From contig JBAZSD010000012.1 of assembly GCA_041662605.1 (NCBI GenBank), positions 1-64,000 on the forward strand: a DNA stretch of 64,000 bases, read 5' to 3'. This document shows, in pieces, positions 34,286-43,438 of the stretch. Position numbers and translations under genes: made by a program. This DNA comes from Desulfomonilaceae bacterium. Lineage in GTDB: Bacteria > Desulfobacterota > Desulfomonilia > Desulfomonilales > Desulfomonilaceae. The first letter of the stretch is position 1. Every line of letters starts with the position of its first letter. The notes under the pieces are model-generated. The model searched no databases. It had not been told where the DNA came from and saw only the letters and a program-made list of their open reading frames with translations.

Positions 34286-35680
34286 TTGCAACTTAATTTG
34301 CTGTTAGTAGTCCCGATCGGAAAATCACATTACGTAGTTCCACCGGTAGGGCTTGGTTATCTAGCCACGGCATTGCGCAAGAGTGGATTTGATAATGTGG
34401 CAATCCTGGATTCGATCAAAGAGACATTGGATTTTAGAACATTCACCGAGCGAATAAAAATTCTTGCCCCTCAAATTGTAGGTTTTCAGGTATTCTCGTC
34501 CGACTTCTCTTCAGTCAAAACATGTTCTCGAATCGTTAAAGAAGTCCTACCTCATAGCCTGGTTATTATTGGCGGACCTCATGTTTCAGCTAGAGGCGTA
34601 GAAAGCCTGAGAGATTTTCCAGACGCGGATTATGGCTTCCAGGGAGAAGCCGAAATCGGGCTTCCTTTTTTTGCTCGTCGTATCCTCAAGTCTGAGGATA
34701 TTCCATTCGAACAGATCCCGGGACTGATTTATCGTGACGGGTCTGAATTAAGAGCCACTGAAAGGGTTTTTGTAGAAGACCTTGACTCCCTTGGTTTCCC
34801 GGCCTGGGACCTGATGCCTCCGGAATCATATCCGGACGCTCCTCAAGGCGCCTTTTACAAAAAATTTCCCATAGCGCCCATAGCCTCATCGCGCGGATGT
34901 CCATACACCTGCGCTTTCTGCGGGTCACCTGTGAATATGGGAAACAAACTTCGGTTCCGGAGTCTTGAGAGCGTGTTTGCTGAGATGGAGCTTCTTTATG
35001 AACAATACGGGGTTCGAGAATTTCATTTTATAGATGATATGTTTAACGCTTCGAAAAAAAGAGTGATTGAATTCTGTAAGACATTGAGCGCTAAGAACTG
35101 GGATGTTTGCTATACATTCCCAAATGGACTGCGCCTAAATACCCTCGATGAAGAATCGCTCGTCTGGATGAAGAAGACAGGAGCCTACGCTTTTACAGTG
35201 GGGATTGAATCAGGGTCCCAAAGAATACTTGACGCAATGAACAAGAAGCTGACACTCGAGTTAATCAGAGAAAAAGTCAATCTTATCGATAGAGTGGGAA
35301 TTGAACCAAGTGGTTTCTTTCTGATTGGTTTCCCTGGTGAAACCAAAGAAGACATGGAGAAGACGCTTCAATTTGCCAAGAGTCTTCCTTTAAAAAGAGC
35401 GCATTTCAGTAACTTCCTCCCCTTGCCGGGCACATCGGCCACACAGGGACTTTTGGATTCCGGTGAAATTGAATCTACGAATTGGGAAGACCTGGCATAT
35501 TCGAGTACGCCGTATTCTCCCAAAGGAATTACGAAGGATGAACTTAAATCCTTTCAGCGAAGGGCGTTCCTTGAGTTTCATCTCCGACCAAAGATACTCT
35601 GCAAAATGCTCCGTGAAATTAGGAGCTACTACCACTTTAAGTCAATACTCGTTAGGGCGAGAGATTACCTGTTTACGTGA
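34286..35680 (+). CDS. B12-binding radical SAM protein
   Basis: The 464-residue protein has an N-terminal cobalamin-binding-type domain (PPVGLGYLATAL, VGFQVFSSD, VIIGGPHVS) and a radical SAM core with the C-x3-C-x2-C cluster at Cys205, Cys209 and Cys212 in RGCPYTCAFC, followed by EFHFIDDMFN and VGIESGS. Family members methylate or rearrange unactivated carbons in lipids, antibiotics and glycan lipids; specific chemistry cannot be read. TTG start with GAGGA seven bases upstream. The SGNH genes on either side and the flavoprotein downstream suggest modification of an envelope lipid or glycan. Confidence 0.9.
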   Translation: MQLNLLLVVPIGKSHYVVPPVGLGYLATALRKSGFDNVAILDSIKETLDFRTFTERIKILAPQIVGFQVFSSDFSSVKTCSRIVKEVLPHSLVIIGGPHVSARGVESLRDFPDADYGFQGEAEIGLPFFARRILKSEDIPFEQIPGLIYRDGSELRATERVFVEDLDSLGFPAWDLMPPESYPDAPQGAFYKKFPIAPIASSRGCPYTCAFCGSPVNMGNKLRFRSLESVFAEMELLYEQYGVREFHFIDDMFNASKKRVIEFCKTLSAKNWDVCYTFPNGLRLNTLDEESLVWMKKTGAYAFTVGIESGSQRILDAMNKKLTLELIREKVNLIDRVGIEPSGFFLIGFPGETKEDMEKTLQFAKSLPLKRAHFSNFLPLPGTSATQGLLDSGEIESTNWEDLAYSSTPYSPKGITKDELKSFQRRAFLEFHLRPKILCKMLREIRSYYHFKSILVRARDYLFT

Positions 35681-35693
35681 CGGAGATCTTTTG

Positions 35694-35801
35694 ATGCAAA
35701 ACAAAAAAGCTGAAAAGGATTTTTTCGACTCGAGTCTGGATAGTCTCGGCCTTGCTGATAGGTTTGGCTCGTTTCTGATATCTTACGGACAGAAGCCTTG
35801 A
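35694..35801 (+). CDS. Candidate 35-residue peptide gene
   Basis: A short ORF, below usual cut-offs, opens with ATG preceded by GGAG at eight bases and ends at TGA, filling most of the 143-base gap between the radical SAM and flavoprotein genes. It encodes a charged N-terminus (MQNKKAEKDFFD) and a hydrophobic-aromatic C-terminal half (ADRFGSFLISYG). No Cys is present. It could be a real small protein, a peptide substrate, or the stub of a lost gene such as a methyltransferase. Expression is unproven. Confidence 0.4.
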   Translation: MQNKKAEKDFFDSSLDSLGLADRFGSFLISYGQKP

Positions 35802-35823
35802 TAACGTCAGACTTATCAAAAAA

Positions 35824-37176
35824 GTGGATTACACAGTGGCTAAAAAGATTCTCATAATTGGGGCCGGGATCACGGGGCTGACGGCTGCTGTGCGCCTCGT
35901 TACGCAAGGATACAATGTAACTGTGGTTGAAGCGTCTTCAACTGTGGGAGGACTGGCCGGCTCGATTATATTAGACGGTGTCCCGATTGAACGATACTAT
36001 CACTTCATCTGTCGGGAAGACCATGATCTAATAAAATTTATCAATGAACTGGGTTTGAACGAGAAACTGACCTGGAAAGAGGCTGGCACTGCTTCATTCA
36101 TCAATGGAAAGATTTATCCATTCAACACTCCGTTTGATTTGCTGAACTTTGCCCCTGTGCCCTTTTTACAACGGTTGAGATTTGGAATGCACGTGGCAGC
36201 GTCTCAGTTTCGAAAAAGCTGGTCCGGACTCGACAAGTTATCAGCCAAGCCCTGGCTAATAAAACGGGTAGGGGCATCGGCATATTTTGCAATTTGGGAT
36301 CCCCTGCTGAGGATAAAATTCGGAGAGTACCATGAGCAAATTTCAGCGGCCTGGATATGGCACAGAATTCACCGCGTCGCCAGGTCTAGAACCAAACCAC
36401 AGAGCCTGAACAGTTATGGATATCTTGACCAAGGATGTCACACTTTGATGCAGCGGATGATCGATAGACTTTCAGGATCAGAAAATTTTCATTTAATCCT
36501 CAACGGAAAAGTATCTAAAATTTCTATCAAAAACAGGAAAACGGAAGGGGTCATTCTTGAGAGCGGAAGAAGCATCAGCGCCGATTCAGTTATATCTACC
36601 TGCGCCATACCGACTTTCATTAAGCTGGTAGATTCTTTAGGTGATTACGGCGCCAGACTGGCGTCGATCAATTATCTAAATGTTGTTTGCGTTCTTTTTG
36701 TACTGGATAGACCTTATTCAAAAAATTTCTGGCTTAATGTGAATGATCCCAGAATGTCTTTTAATGGTATCGTTGAAACCACTAATTTGAACCCCAGATC
36801 AGATTTGAAAGGTAGAAGCCTGATCTATGTCCCCTATTACATGAGTTCGCAAAACCCTCGATGGGGCTGGACTGACGAGTCCTTCTTTAACGAGTACATT
36901 GATGCTCTGAAAATCATAAATCCCCAATTCAGTGAGGACTGGATTGTCAGACGTTATGTTTTTAGAGACGCTAACGCTCAGGCGGTTTGCCGGGTGGGTT
37001 TTTCGGAAATTATGCCGGCTATGCGAACTTCTGTACACGGTCTATACATTACGGATTCGTCCCAATATTATCCGGAAGACAGAACTCTGAGCGCATCGGT
37101 TAAACTCGGATCAAGTGTAGCCAAACTTTTGACAATGGATCTGCATTGCAATAAAAGCTTGTCGACACATATATGA
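35824..37176 (+). CDS. FAD-dependent oxidoreductase, UDP-galactopyranose mutase/amine oxidase-like
   Basis: The ~450-residue protein begins with a Rossmann FAD fingerprint (LIIGAGITGLTAA near residue 10) and has the VVEASSTVGGLAGS adenine-loop block near residue 38. It shows the ERYYHFI aromatic segment near residue 57 and a C-terminal GLYITDSSQYYPEDRTLSASV block. It resembles NAD(P)-binding flavoproteins found in glycan and lipid clusters. Reaction could be redox or non-redox, as in UDP-galactopyranose mutase. GTG start is uncertain, as a second GTG lies four codons in and neither has a strong ribosome-binding site. Next to radical SAM and SGNH genes, it probably modifies the same product. 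Confidence 0.8.
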   Translation: MDYTVAKKILIIGAGITGLTAAVRLVTQGYNVTVVEASSTVGGLAGSIILDGVPIERYYHFICREDHDLIKFINELGLNEKLTWKEAGTASFINGKIYPFNTPFDLLNFAPVPFLQRLRFGMHVAASQFRKSWSGLDKLSAKPWLIKRVGASAYFAIWDPLLRIKFGEYHEQISAAWIWHRIHRVARSRTKPQSLNSYGYLDQGCHTLMQRMIDRLSGSENFHLILNGKVSKISIKNRKTEGVILESGRSISADSVISTCAIPTFIKLVDSLGDYGARLASINYLNVVCVLFVLDRPYSKNFWLNVNDPRMSFNGIVETTNLNPRSDLKGRSLIYVPYYMSSQNPRWGWTDESFFNEYIDALKIINPQFSEDWIVRRYVFRDANAQAVCRVGFSEIMPAMRTSVHGLYITDSSQYYPEDRTLSASVKLGSSVAKLLTMDLHCNKSLSTHI

Positions 37177-37204
37177 AATTTCATCAGAATGAAAGGCGCC
37201 AAGG

Positions 37205-38380
37205 ATGAAGTCTGAAAGCTTTGGCAAAATAATTGCTAATTATTACAGCGTATTAGCCTTGATCGTCCTCAACACTATTGTTGTATTAATAGTTATCAAT
37301 TTATCCGCTTCTGGGGTCATTGATTTCCAAAATTATTTGCGAAAAAAGAATGACGATGAAAAAAAACGATACAGTTTTAAAAAGTATGAAGACCCACTCA
37401 AAGAAATCTTTCCGAATTTGGCGAAGAAAGACATTGAAGGGCTTTTAGATGATACGCGGCATCTTTCGCAGAGGTTTGAACCGTACACTCAGTTCAAGGA
37501 AAGACCATTTGTTGGAAAGTCTGTCAATGTCGACACTAGGGGGTTCAGACCGATCAAGGACCAGGGACCGTGGCCGCCCGATCCTCACTTTATAAATATT
37601 TTTGTTTTTGGCGGTTCCACAACATTCGCTTACGGTGTACCGGACGGAGACAGCATCCCGTCATATCTACAGGAATTGTTAAATTCAAAATGTAAAGGAA
37701 GAATTAGAGTCTACAACTTCGGTCGAGGCGGTTACATCTCAGTGCAGGAAAGAATACTTCTAGAAAAATTCATTCTGGAAGAGATAGTGCCAGACATTGC
37801 TGTGTTCATAGATGGATTAAATGATTTGGCTCACGAAGATGATAACCCGGCTCACACTAAAGAATTGACCAAATTTATGGATGAGGGAGAAAAATCACCA
37901 ATCAAGAAATGTATTCTGCAGATGCCTATAGTAAAGCTGATAACTAATTTCCAAAAAGACCGAGAGAGTAGTCAGACCACTGATTCCAAGCGGAGCATGA
38001 ATAATCTTATACGTCGGTACAAAATTAACATGGAGATAATCGAGTCAATTTCAAGTCATTTCAAAATCAAACCACTTTTTGTCTGGCAACCTGTACCGGT
38101 TTACAAATGCGATCATGAATATAATATGTTCGCAACATTTGATTACGTTGGCTATGTGCCAACCCTTAGCATCGGATACCAAGAAATGGCTAAAGTTGTT
38201 GCCAGCGACCAATTTGGCGATAATTTTCTAAACCTTGCAGATATTCAAGTAGGTTTAAATAAATCTCTCTACGTCGATGCGATTCATTACACTCCATATT
38301 TGTGTCGAATAATAGCTCAGAGAATTGCTGACAAGCTAGAAGAGCAGAAAATTATAAAAGAAGTTGAACAGAATCCGTAA
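37205..38380 (+). CDS. Membrane-anchored SGNH-type hydrolase/O-acyltransferase-like protein B
   Basis: The 391-residue protein has an N-terminal helix (residues 14-35) and the same SGNH blocks as its paralogue at 33073: FGGSTTFAYG (Ser138), NFGRGGYIS, DGLNDLAH and DAIHY (Asp358, His361). Conserved segments flanking the core, such as QFKERPF and the CDHEYNMFATFDY/NYDQSYTIFQKFDY pair, show recent common descent. It lies 28 bases after the flavoprotein stop, and the two SGNH copies bracket the radical SAM and flavin genes. The substrate is likely an exported glycan or lipid. A neighbour on the minus strand (38420) encodes a more distant SGNH protein. Confidence 0.8.
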   Translation: MKSESFGKIIANYYSVLALIVLNTIVVLIVINLSASGVIDFQNYLRKKNDDEKKRYSFKKYEDPLKEIFPNLAKKDIEGLLDDTRHLSQRFEPYTQFKERPFVGKSVNVDTRGFRPIKDQGPWPPDPHFINIFVFGGSTTFAYGVPDGDSIPSYLQELLNSKCKGRIRVYNFGRGGYISVQERILLEKFILEEIVPDIAVFIDGLNDLAHEDDNPAHTKELTKFMDEGEKSPIKKCILQMPIVKLITNFQKDRESSQTTDSKRSMNNLIRRYKINMEIIESISSHFKIKPLFVWQPVPVYKCDHEYNMFATFDYVGYVPTLSIGYQEMAKVVASDQFGDNFLNLADIQVGLNKSLYVDAIHYTPYLCRIIAQRIADKLEEQKIIKEVEQNP

Positions 38381-38419
38381 TGTGGTCGAATAGAATTGTT
38401 TTACTAAAATTTATCCACC

Positions 38420-39688
38420 TTAATTTACTAATGAAGGCGCAAGTTTTCTAAGACGACTAAACAGAATATCAGCCAAAACTTGGTTACCTTCTGCTGTAGC
38501 GTGTCCTTGATACATTTTTTCAAGCTTAGATTTTGACGGTTTCATATTGGCTATAATTTGAACTGCGTCAACAAACGAATATTTCTGGACAGTCAAATAA
38601 TCTACAAGTCTTGATACCCTATTTATTCTGTAGTCCATTGATTCCTGTATGTAATCTTTATGAGGCATTATCACAATTATTGGAAACGATCCCCTGGCCA
38701 ATGCATTTGTCACGAACCGGTCGACAAGATGCCGCATGACCGAAAAGGGATAATCTTCATCGAAAAGATTCCACGGATAGCGCGGTTTTAAAAAGGCGTG
38801 CGATGCGCTGGGCAATGATACGCTAATCTGGTTAAGAACCGCATCCCTCCAATGGAATAGAGAGACCATCCAGGGAAACGAGAAATCGGGGAGCTTTTGA
38901 TCCAATTGATACCAATAATCATACTTGGCCAGTTCCTTCATGAATTTGGGATCATCAAGTTTATGAATATCGTCAATAGATTGTATCGGATTAGGCACAA
39001 GAATTAATTTACCATCTTTCTTAACGAAGATTGGCTTGGTAAGTTTCAAAGGATCATTGTAGGTATAAAAGGGTCGATATATATTGACGACACGATTTAT
39101 ATTTTCCGGTAAAATACATAACATGACTATTTTTGTATGAATCTGATTTTGAAGTTCATGTTTCAGGACCGCCTGGTCAGTTCCGTATCCACCGACTCCG
39201 AAATTGAGAACATTCTGATTCAGTCTTTTTGCCAGGAACGTCTGCCAGGTACAATCGTCTCTGGCATTGGCGCAATAGGTGAATGAATCTCCATAAGTCG
39301 CCATGAGAGTATTTTGATACGAAGTGCAAGTAAGCCTCTCCCCCAAGGATCCATGATGGTAGGTTATGTTATCGATATCCTGGTAGATTATATCAGGAGG
39401 ATAGTCCCATCCCAGGGATGAGTGAAACATCCTGGAACCAGCGACTGAAAATTTGTTTCTATCTTTGAGGACATTGGCGGTGGAAACGATTTGTGGTTGG
39501 GTTTCAGGATTTAGCTTCCTTTGATTCAACTGAAACTCCACGCTCCTTTCCCCGAGTCTTCCAGTTATCCTGCTGGGTATGGTTTTTTTGAGCAAGACAT
39601 ATGAAGAAACTTCTAAAACCACAAGTAGGGGCACGAAGGCTATTATCCAGTATATTATAGTTTTTGTGGGATTTGGTTTGCTGTCCAA
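38420..39688 (-). CDS. Membrane-anchored SGNH-like protein C
   Basis: The 422-residue protein has an N-terminal membrane helix (residues 9-31) and an SGNH domain with ATYGDSFTYCAN (Ser near residue 135), the block II NFGVGGYGTDQA, an LPENINR segment at the block III position, and a terminal YQGHATAEGNQVLAD His block. It belongs to the SGNH group but is divergent from the two paralogues on the opposite strand. TTG start preceded by GGAG. It ends convergently with SGNH B across 39 bases. Substrate unknown, presumed envelope glycan. Confidence 0.72.
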   Translation of the reverse strand: MDSKPNPTKTIIYWIIAFVPLLVVLEVSSYVLLKKTIPSRITGRLGERSVEFQLNQRKLNPETQPQIVSTANVLKDRNKFSVAGSRMFHSSLGWDYPPDIIYQDIDNITYHHGSLGERLTCTSYQNTLMATYGDSFTYCANARDDCTWQTFLAKRLNQNVLNFGVGGYGTDQAVLKHELQNQIHTKIVMLCILPENINRVVNIYRPFYTYNDPLKLTKPIFVKKDGKLILVPNPIQSIDDIHKLDDPKFMKELAKYDYWYQLDQKLPDFSFPWMVSLFHWRDAVLNQISVSLPSASHAFLKPRYPWNLFDEDYPFSVMRHLVDRFVTNALARGSFPIIVIMPHKDYIQESMDYRINRVSRLVDYLTVQKYSFVDAVQIIANMKPSKSKLEKMYQGHATAEGNQVLADILFSRLRKLAPSLVN

Positions 39689-39786
39689 GCCTTTCTCCTA
39701 AAGACTTTCTTGATTATCAAGTCCTATTTGCCCACATAGAATTACTCTTTGCGGTGAGACCCTAATGATACCGGAATTTCCGGAGG

Positions 39787-41520
39787 TCACAGGGCTGGTT
39801 CCGTTAATAAATGCACAAAATACTGCCGGGTTCCAGGTACTTTGTTCCAACCTTCATCAAGGAGCCCAATAAATTCGGGTTGCTTTACCACCACAGCTTT
39901 GAGGCCAATTTTCTTCAAGGAATTCAGCGCATCCTCCCTTTTCTGAGCTGTGTTTTCCAGGAAACCCTGGACATCCATGATTTCGCCAACCACCCTTACT
40001 CCAGCCATTCTTGCCCAATAAAGTTTGCAGTTGACAGGATAAAATATCGCAATTCGATCATGTTTACCCAATCCATTAGAGTTCAAATAGTCTTTCAAAG
40101 CTGACATTTCCATAAAAGTCCCACGATGAGAAATCTTGGCGCCAGAGTCATTCAATGCTCTGTGACTTTGATCCAAGACGAAGCCAATTATCATTCCCAC
40201 CATAAAAGCGACCACCAAAACCGCTTCAAACATGACAGCGTTACATTTGCCGAAGTCTGAGAATTTGTATTCTGGAGCGAAGACGAGAGCTGTAAAACCC
40301 AGAAATAGAAATGCGGCTACGTAACGTATTTCCATTGAAACCAGGCAATATATTCCCGTACCCGCAAGGCAAAGAAGAATGAGCGTCAGTAAAACAGAAG
40401 GAGGGCGAATTCTTGGAATAGAAAATTGAGCGTTTCTGAACTGAGCGAAAAACCATATCAGCATGACCAGCGTAGGCCCCCAGATCTGGGCCACAAGGTC
40501 AAAAAAATTTCTCACGATGGCTTTGAATTGCGTCTTCAGTTTTAGAACCGGCTTTATGCCCAAGGCCCAGTACGCAGGATCACCATGTGGAAATGTTGAC
40601 AGTGTTCCCTCGTCATAGACCAAGACGTCAGGGTCACTATGTACCAGTCTTGGCAAATGAACAGGGCTTCCTTCCCCAGCTACATAGTAGGTGTAATTGT
40701 AGCTTCCAACCTCACCAATTGAGAGATGGCCGGCTTTTAATGACTGGGAGATCACCACGGGTGAACTCACTATTAGCATCACACCTACCGAGAGCAATAT
40801 TCTCGGAATCGCCTTTCTCAAAGAACTGCAATATAGGCTGGCGAGAGCGAAGAAAATCGCTGAAAACGGGAAAAAGAACGTCTTGCAAATGTAACCAAGG
40901 CCTGCTGATAAACCCAAACATGCGAAATTGAAAAACGCATCGGGTGATCGCTTGATATTCAGGACGGCCACGAGGGACAATAACACAAAGGTGAATATCA
41001 GGATGTCGGGAGCTACAATCTGAATCCTTACCCATATCAAGGACGCAACGAGAAAAAGCGAAAAACAAACCGCCTTCATAACATGGGGCGGCAAAACAGT
41101 TCTCCCTCTCCCGACGTCAATTTCGTCTTTCAATCGATTAATAAACAAATTGCAGGCCGCCATCGCTGTTACAAAAAGGACGAAATTTAGAAACTTTACT
41201 ACAAATAATTCGTTCAGGACTGTTGAAGGAACTAAAGACTCAAAGATGGCCAACAGAATTGAATAACCCGGGGAATATCCCAGAAGAACAGATTCCTTCC
41301 ACAATCCTTTACGAAAGGCCTCAGCCATGTCCATGTACGCAATCGCGTCGCCGTTTACATAATGTCTTGTGGTATAGGCCAAAATCCCGCCGGCCAACAG
41401 GCCAAATACCCAAAACCCTATGCGCACCCTTGCGTTCCATAGCCTGGGGTCCGCAACTATGTTGTTAAATCGCGATACGGCGTCAGCCCAACTCATTGTG
41501 GAGTCTTTCCTTTTGACCAT
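39787..41520 (-). CDS. GT-C-type membrane glycosyltransferase-like protein (tandem copy 2)
   Basis: About 577 residues with around ten membrane helices. An acidic pair follows the first helix (NGDAIAYMDMAEAF), the position of the catalytic Asp in dolichol/polyprenyl-phosphate-sugar GT-C enzymes. A soluble C-terminal ~100-residue domain follows (DRIAIFYP, WARMAGVRVVGEI). It is a paralogue of the adjacent upstream gene, eight bases away: both share RxGFW-like and NxDAIAY segments and the same tail. Start at 41520 is preferred to an ATG inside the neighbour; one at 41496 has a better AAAGGAAAG site. It probably adds sugars to a lipid or glycan on the periplasmic side. Confidence 0.75.
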   Translation of the reverse strand: MVKRKDSTMSWADAVSRFNNIVADPRLWNARVRIGFWVFGLLAGGILAYTTRHYVNGDAIAYMDMAEAFRKGLWKESVLLGYSPGYSILLAIFESLVPSTVLNELFVVKFLNFVLFVTAMAACNLFINRLKDEIDVGRGRTVLPPHVMKAVCFSLFLVASLIWVRIQIVAPDILIFTFVLLSLVAVLNIKRSPDAFFNFACLGLSAGLGYICKTFFFPFSAIFFALASLYCSSLRKAIPRILLSVGVMLIVSSPVVISQSLKAGHLSIGEVGSYNYTYYVAGEGSPVHLPRLVHSDPDVLVYDEGTLSTFPHGDPAYWALGIKPVLKLKTQFKAIVRNFFDLVAQIWGPTLVMLIWFFAQFRNAQFSIPRIRPPSVLLTLILLCLAGTGIYCLVSMEIRYVAAFLFLGFTALVFAPEYKFSDFGKCNAVMFEAVLVVAFMVGMIIGFVLDQSHRALNDSGAKISHRGTFMEMSALKDYLNSNGLGKHDRIAIFYPVNCKLYWARMAGVRVVGEIMDVQGFLENTAQKREDALNSLKKIGLKAVVVKQPEFIGLLDEGWNKVPGTRQYFVHLLTEPAL

Positions 41521-41528
41521 GGATAAGC

Positions 41529-43217
41529 CTAAAAAAGCATTGCCCAATATGTTTCGGTTCCCGGCACATGCAACCATCCTTCAACAGCGAGTTTTTGCCA
41601 TTCTTTTCCTTGGGCTATTACTGCGCCGATTCCTTCTTTTTTCAATAGAGTCAAATACATTGAACGATCTGCTTTTGAAGAATCGAGAAACTTTTCAGCA
41701 TCCTCAATTTCGCCCATAACTCTGACCCGTGCCATTCTGGCCCATTGTATTGGTGGGCTGCCGACAACCGCAACATGATTTCCTGGAACTACTCCGCGCT
41801 CCGCCAGGAACTTACTCACCGTCATCTCATCCGAATATGCCTTTTGGTAGGACGATTTCCCATCATGAAACGACAGCCCCCTTTTGGCTTCGTCAAGCGT
41901 GTATTCCAAAACAGCTCCGAACAGGAATAATACTAGGGCGAGAATCCCCAGTTCACTTGTCCCAAGTTTCCAGAAAACCTTTTTATGTTTTCCCTGGCGC
42001 ATACCGGAGATCAAGCCGGCCGATCCGACGAACAGGGACGGGCCTATATATCGGGGTTCCATGGAGATCAGAGCGAACAAGAACATCCCCGATAACGATG
42101 TCAACAGAAACAAAATTTGCAGACTCACAGGACAGGTTCGGCCAATTACAAATGATCCCAAATATATTTGAAATAGGGCCCAAATCAGAATCGCCAGCAC
42201 CCAGTGTGATTGAGCAGGGATTTCCAACAGATTCTGTAAAAATAATTTGAAATGCTCATAATAATTATATTTTGGAACTATTCCTATAGTCCAGTAAGTG
42301 ACATCAAACGTAAAGGGTCTTGTGCAGATGGTACCATAATCATAGATTACGACCTTGGGTTCATTCTGGAGAATTTTCCCCTGATGGACAGGAGCGCCTT
42401 GTCCGCCAATCAATTTGGTGTACACATGGCGTCCACCCTCTCCGTATGAAAAACCTCCTTTTTTTAAATACAATCCGGTCAATAAAGGGCCGGTTATTAT
42501 AAGATAAAACAACATGGCGACTGCGATCCGCGTGATGGCTTTACGTAATGAACCAACGCAAAACCCTGTCATAAGCAAGAAAAGAGGCGCGAGAAGAAAC
42601 ATGAAGGCTTTGGCCATATAACCCAAGCCCAGCAAGATTCCCAGAAAAATGAACCTGGAATGGGGCGTTGGATTCTCCCGTATCCACAGGATAATAGATA
42701 GGATCAGAAGTATAAGGCAGAATACCAACATATCCGGATTTATCAGCCTCAATCTGACGGATACCAGTGAAGTGACCAGAAAAATCGAATACAAAACGGT
42801 TTGAACCCAGATCCAGTCAAGTGGTCTATCCCCGGAATTTACAACGGCCGTATGCTCATGTTTCAAAAACCGCAGGAATATCTCGAGCGCTCCAATAGTT
42901 GCAATAAATATTAAATAATTTAATAGCTTGGCCCAAAGAATCTCGTTGAATGGATTGAGTTGGAGTAAACTTTGGAAAAGAACGAACAGCAAACCGTACA
43001 AAGGACTGAAAGTAAAATTCGCCGCATCATACCAGTCAAATTGTCTAATCGCCTCACCGATTTCGATATAGGCTATTGCGTCATTGTTTATAAAAAAACG
43101 ACTGGTATAAGCATTGATTGCAGCAAGCATGAGCGCGGCCACCCAAAAAAATATACGAACCTGAGTTTCTCTGATGTGATCATCAATAGAGTTCCCACAC
43201 TTCACTACAGCAGGCAA
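41529..43217 (-). CDS. GT-C-type membrane glycosyltransferase-like protein (tandem copy 1)
   Basis: The 562-residue protein has ten or more helices, the NNDAIAYIEIGEAI acidic segment after helix 1, and a C-terminal soluble tail with WARMARVRVMGEI. It is related to the downstream copy by its first 70 residues and tail, which fits a tandem duplication. TTG start with AAGGAG six to seven bases before. It faces the GAF gene across a 221-base divergent spacer. Confidence 0.75.
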   Translation of the reverse strand: MPAVVKCGNSIDDHIRETQVRIFFWVAALMLAAINAYTSRFFINNDAIAYIEIGEAIRQFDWYDAANFTFSPLYGLLFVLFQSLLQLNPFNEILWAKLLNYLIFIATIGALEIFLRFLKHEHTAVVNSGDRPLDWIWVQTVLYSIFLVTSLVSVRLRLINPDMLVFCLILLILSIILWIRENPTPHSRFIFLGILLGLGYMAKAFMFLLAPLFLLMTGFCVGSLRKAITRIAVAMLFYLIITGPLLTGLYLKKGGFSYGEGGRHVYTKLIGGQGAPVHQGKILQNEPKVVIYDYGTICTRPFTFDVTYWTIGIVPKYNYYEHFKLFLQNLLEIPAQSHWVLAILIWALFQIYLGSFVIGRTCPVSLQILFLLTSLSGMFLFALISMEPRYIGPSLFVGSAGLISGMRQGKHKKVFWKLGTSELGILALVLFLFGAVLEYTLDEAKRGLSFHDGKSSYQKAYSDEMTVSKFLAERGVVPGNHVAVVGSPPIQWARMARVRVMGEIEDAEKFLDSSKADRSMYLTLLKKEGIGAVIAQGKEWQKLAVEGWLHVPGTETYWAMLF

Positions 43218-43348
43218 AAAGGGCTCCTTTAGGCAACTCGATGGAAATTTGGAGGTATTAGCATTATTCGTTCCGACGCTATTTAACAGTAGGGTCGATA
43301 ATTTTCTCCAAGTTTGCTACTACTAACCTACCATAAAAAAACGTTTTC

Positions 43349-43376
43349 TTGACCACCCATTGAGCTTGTGCATAAA
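43349..43376 (+). promoter_or_regulatory. Candidate sigma70 promoter of the GAF gene
   Basis: TTGACC (-35, 5/6 matches) at 43349-43354, 16-base spacer, CATAAA (-10, 4/6) at 43371-43376, about 60 bases before the GAF start codon. Divergent spacer to the tandem GT-C genes. Confidence 0.35.
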
Positions 43377-43438
43377 TGCGAACCACTAAGAATAAACATG
43401 AGACCCCTAAGAAAAAGGAAATCCGGAGGAGGGCGAGG

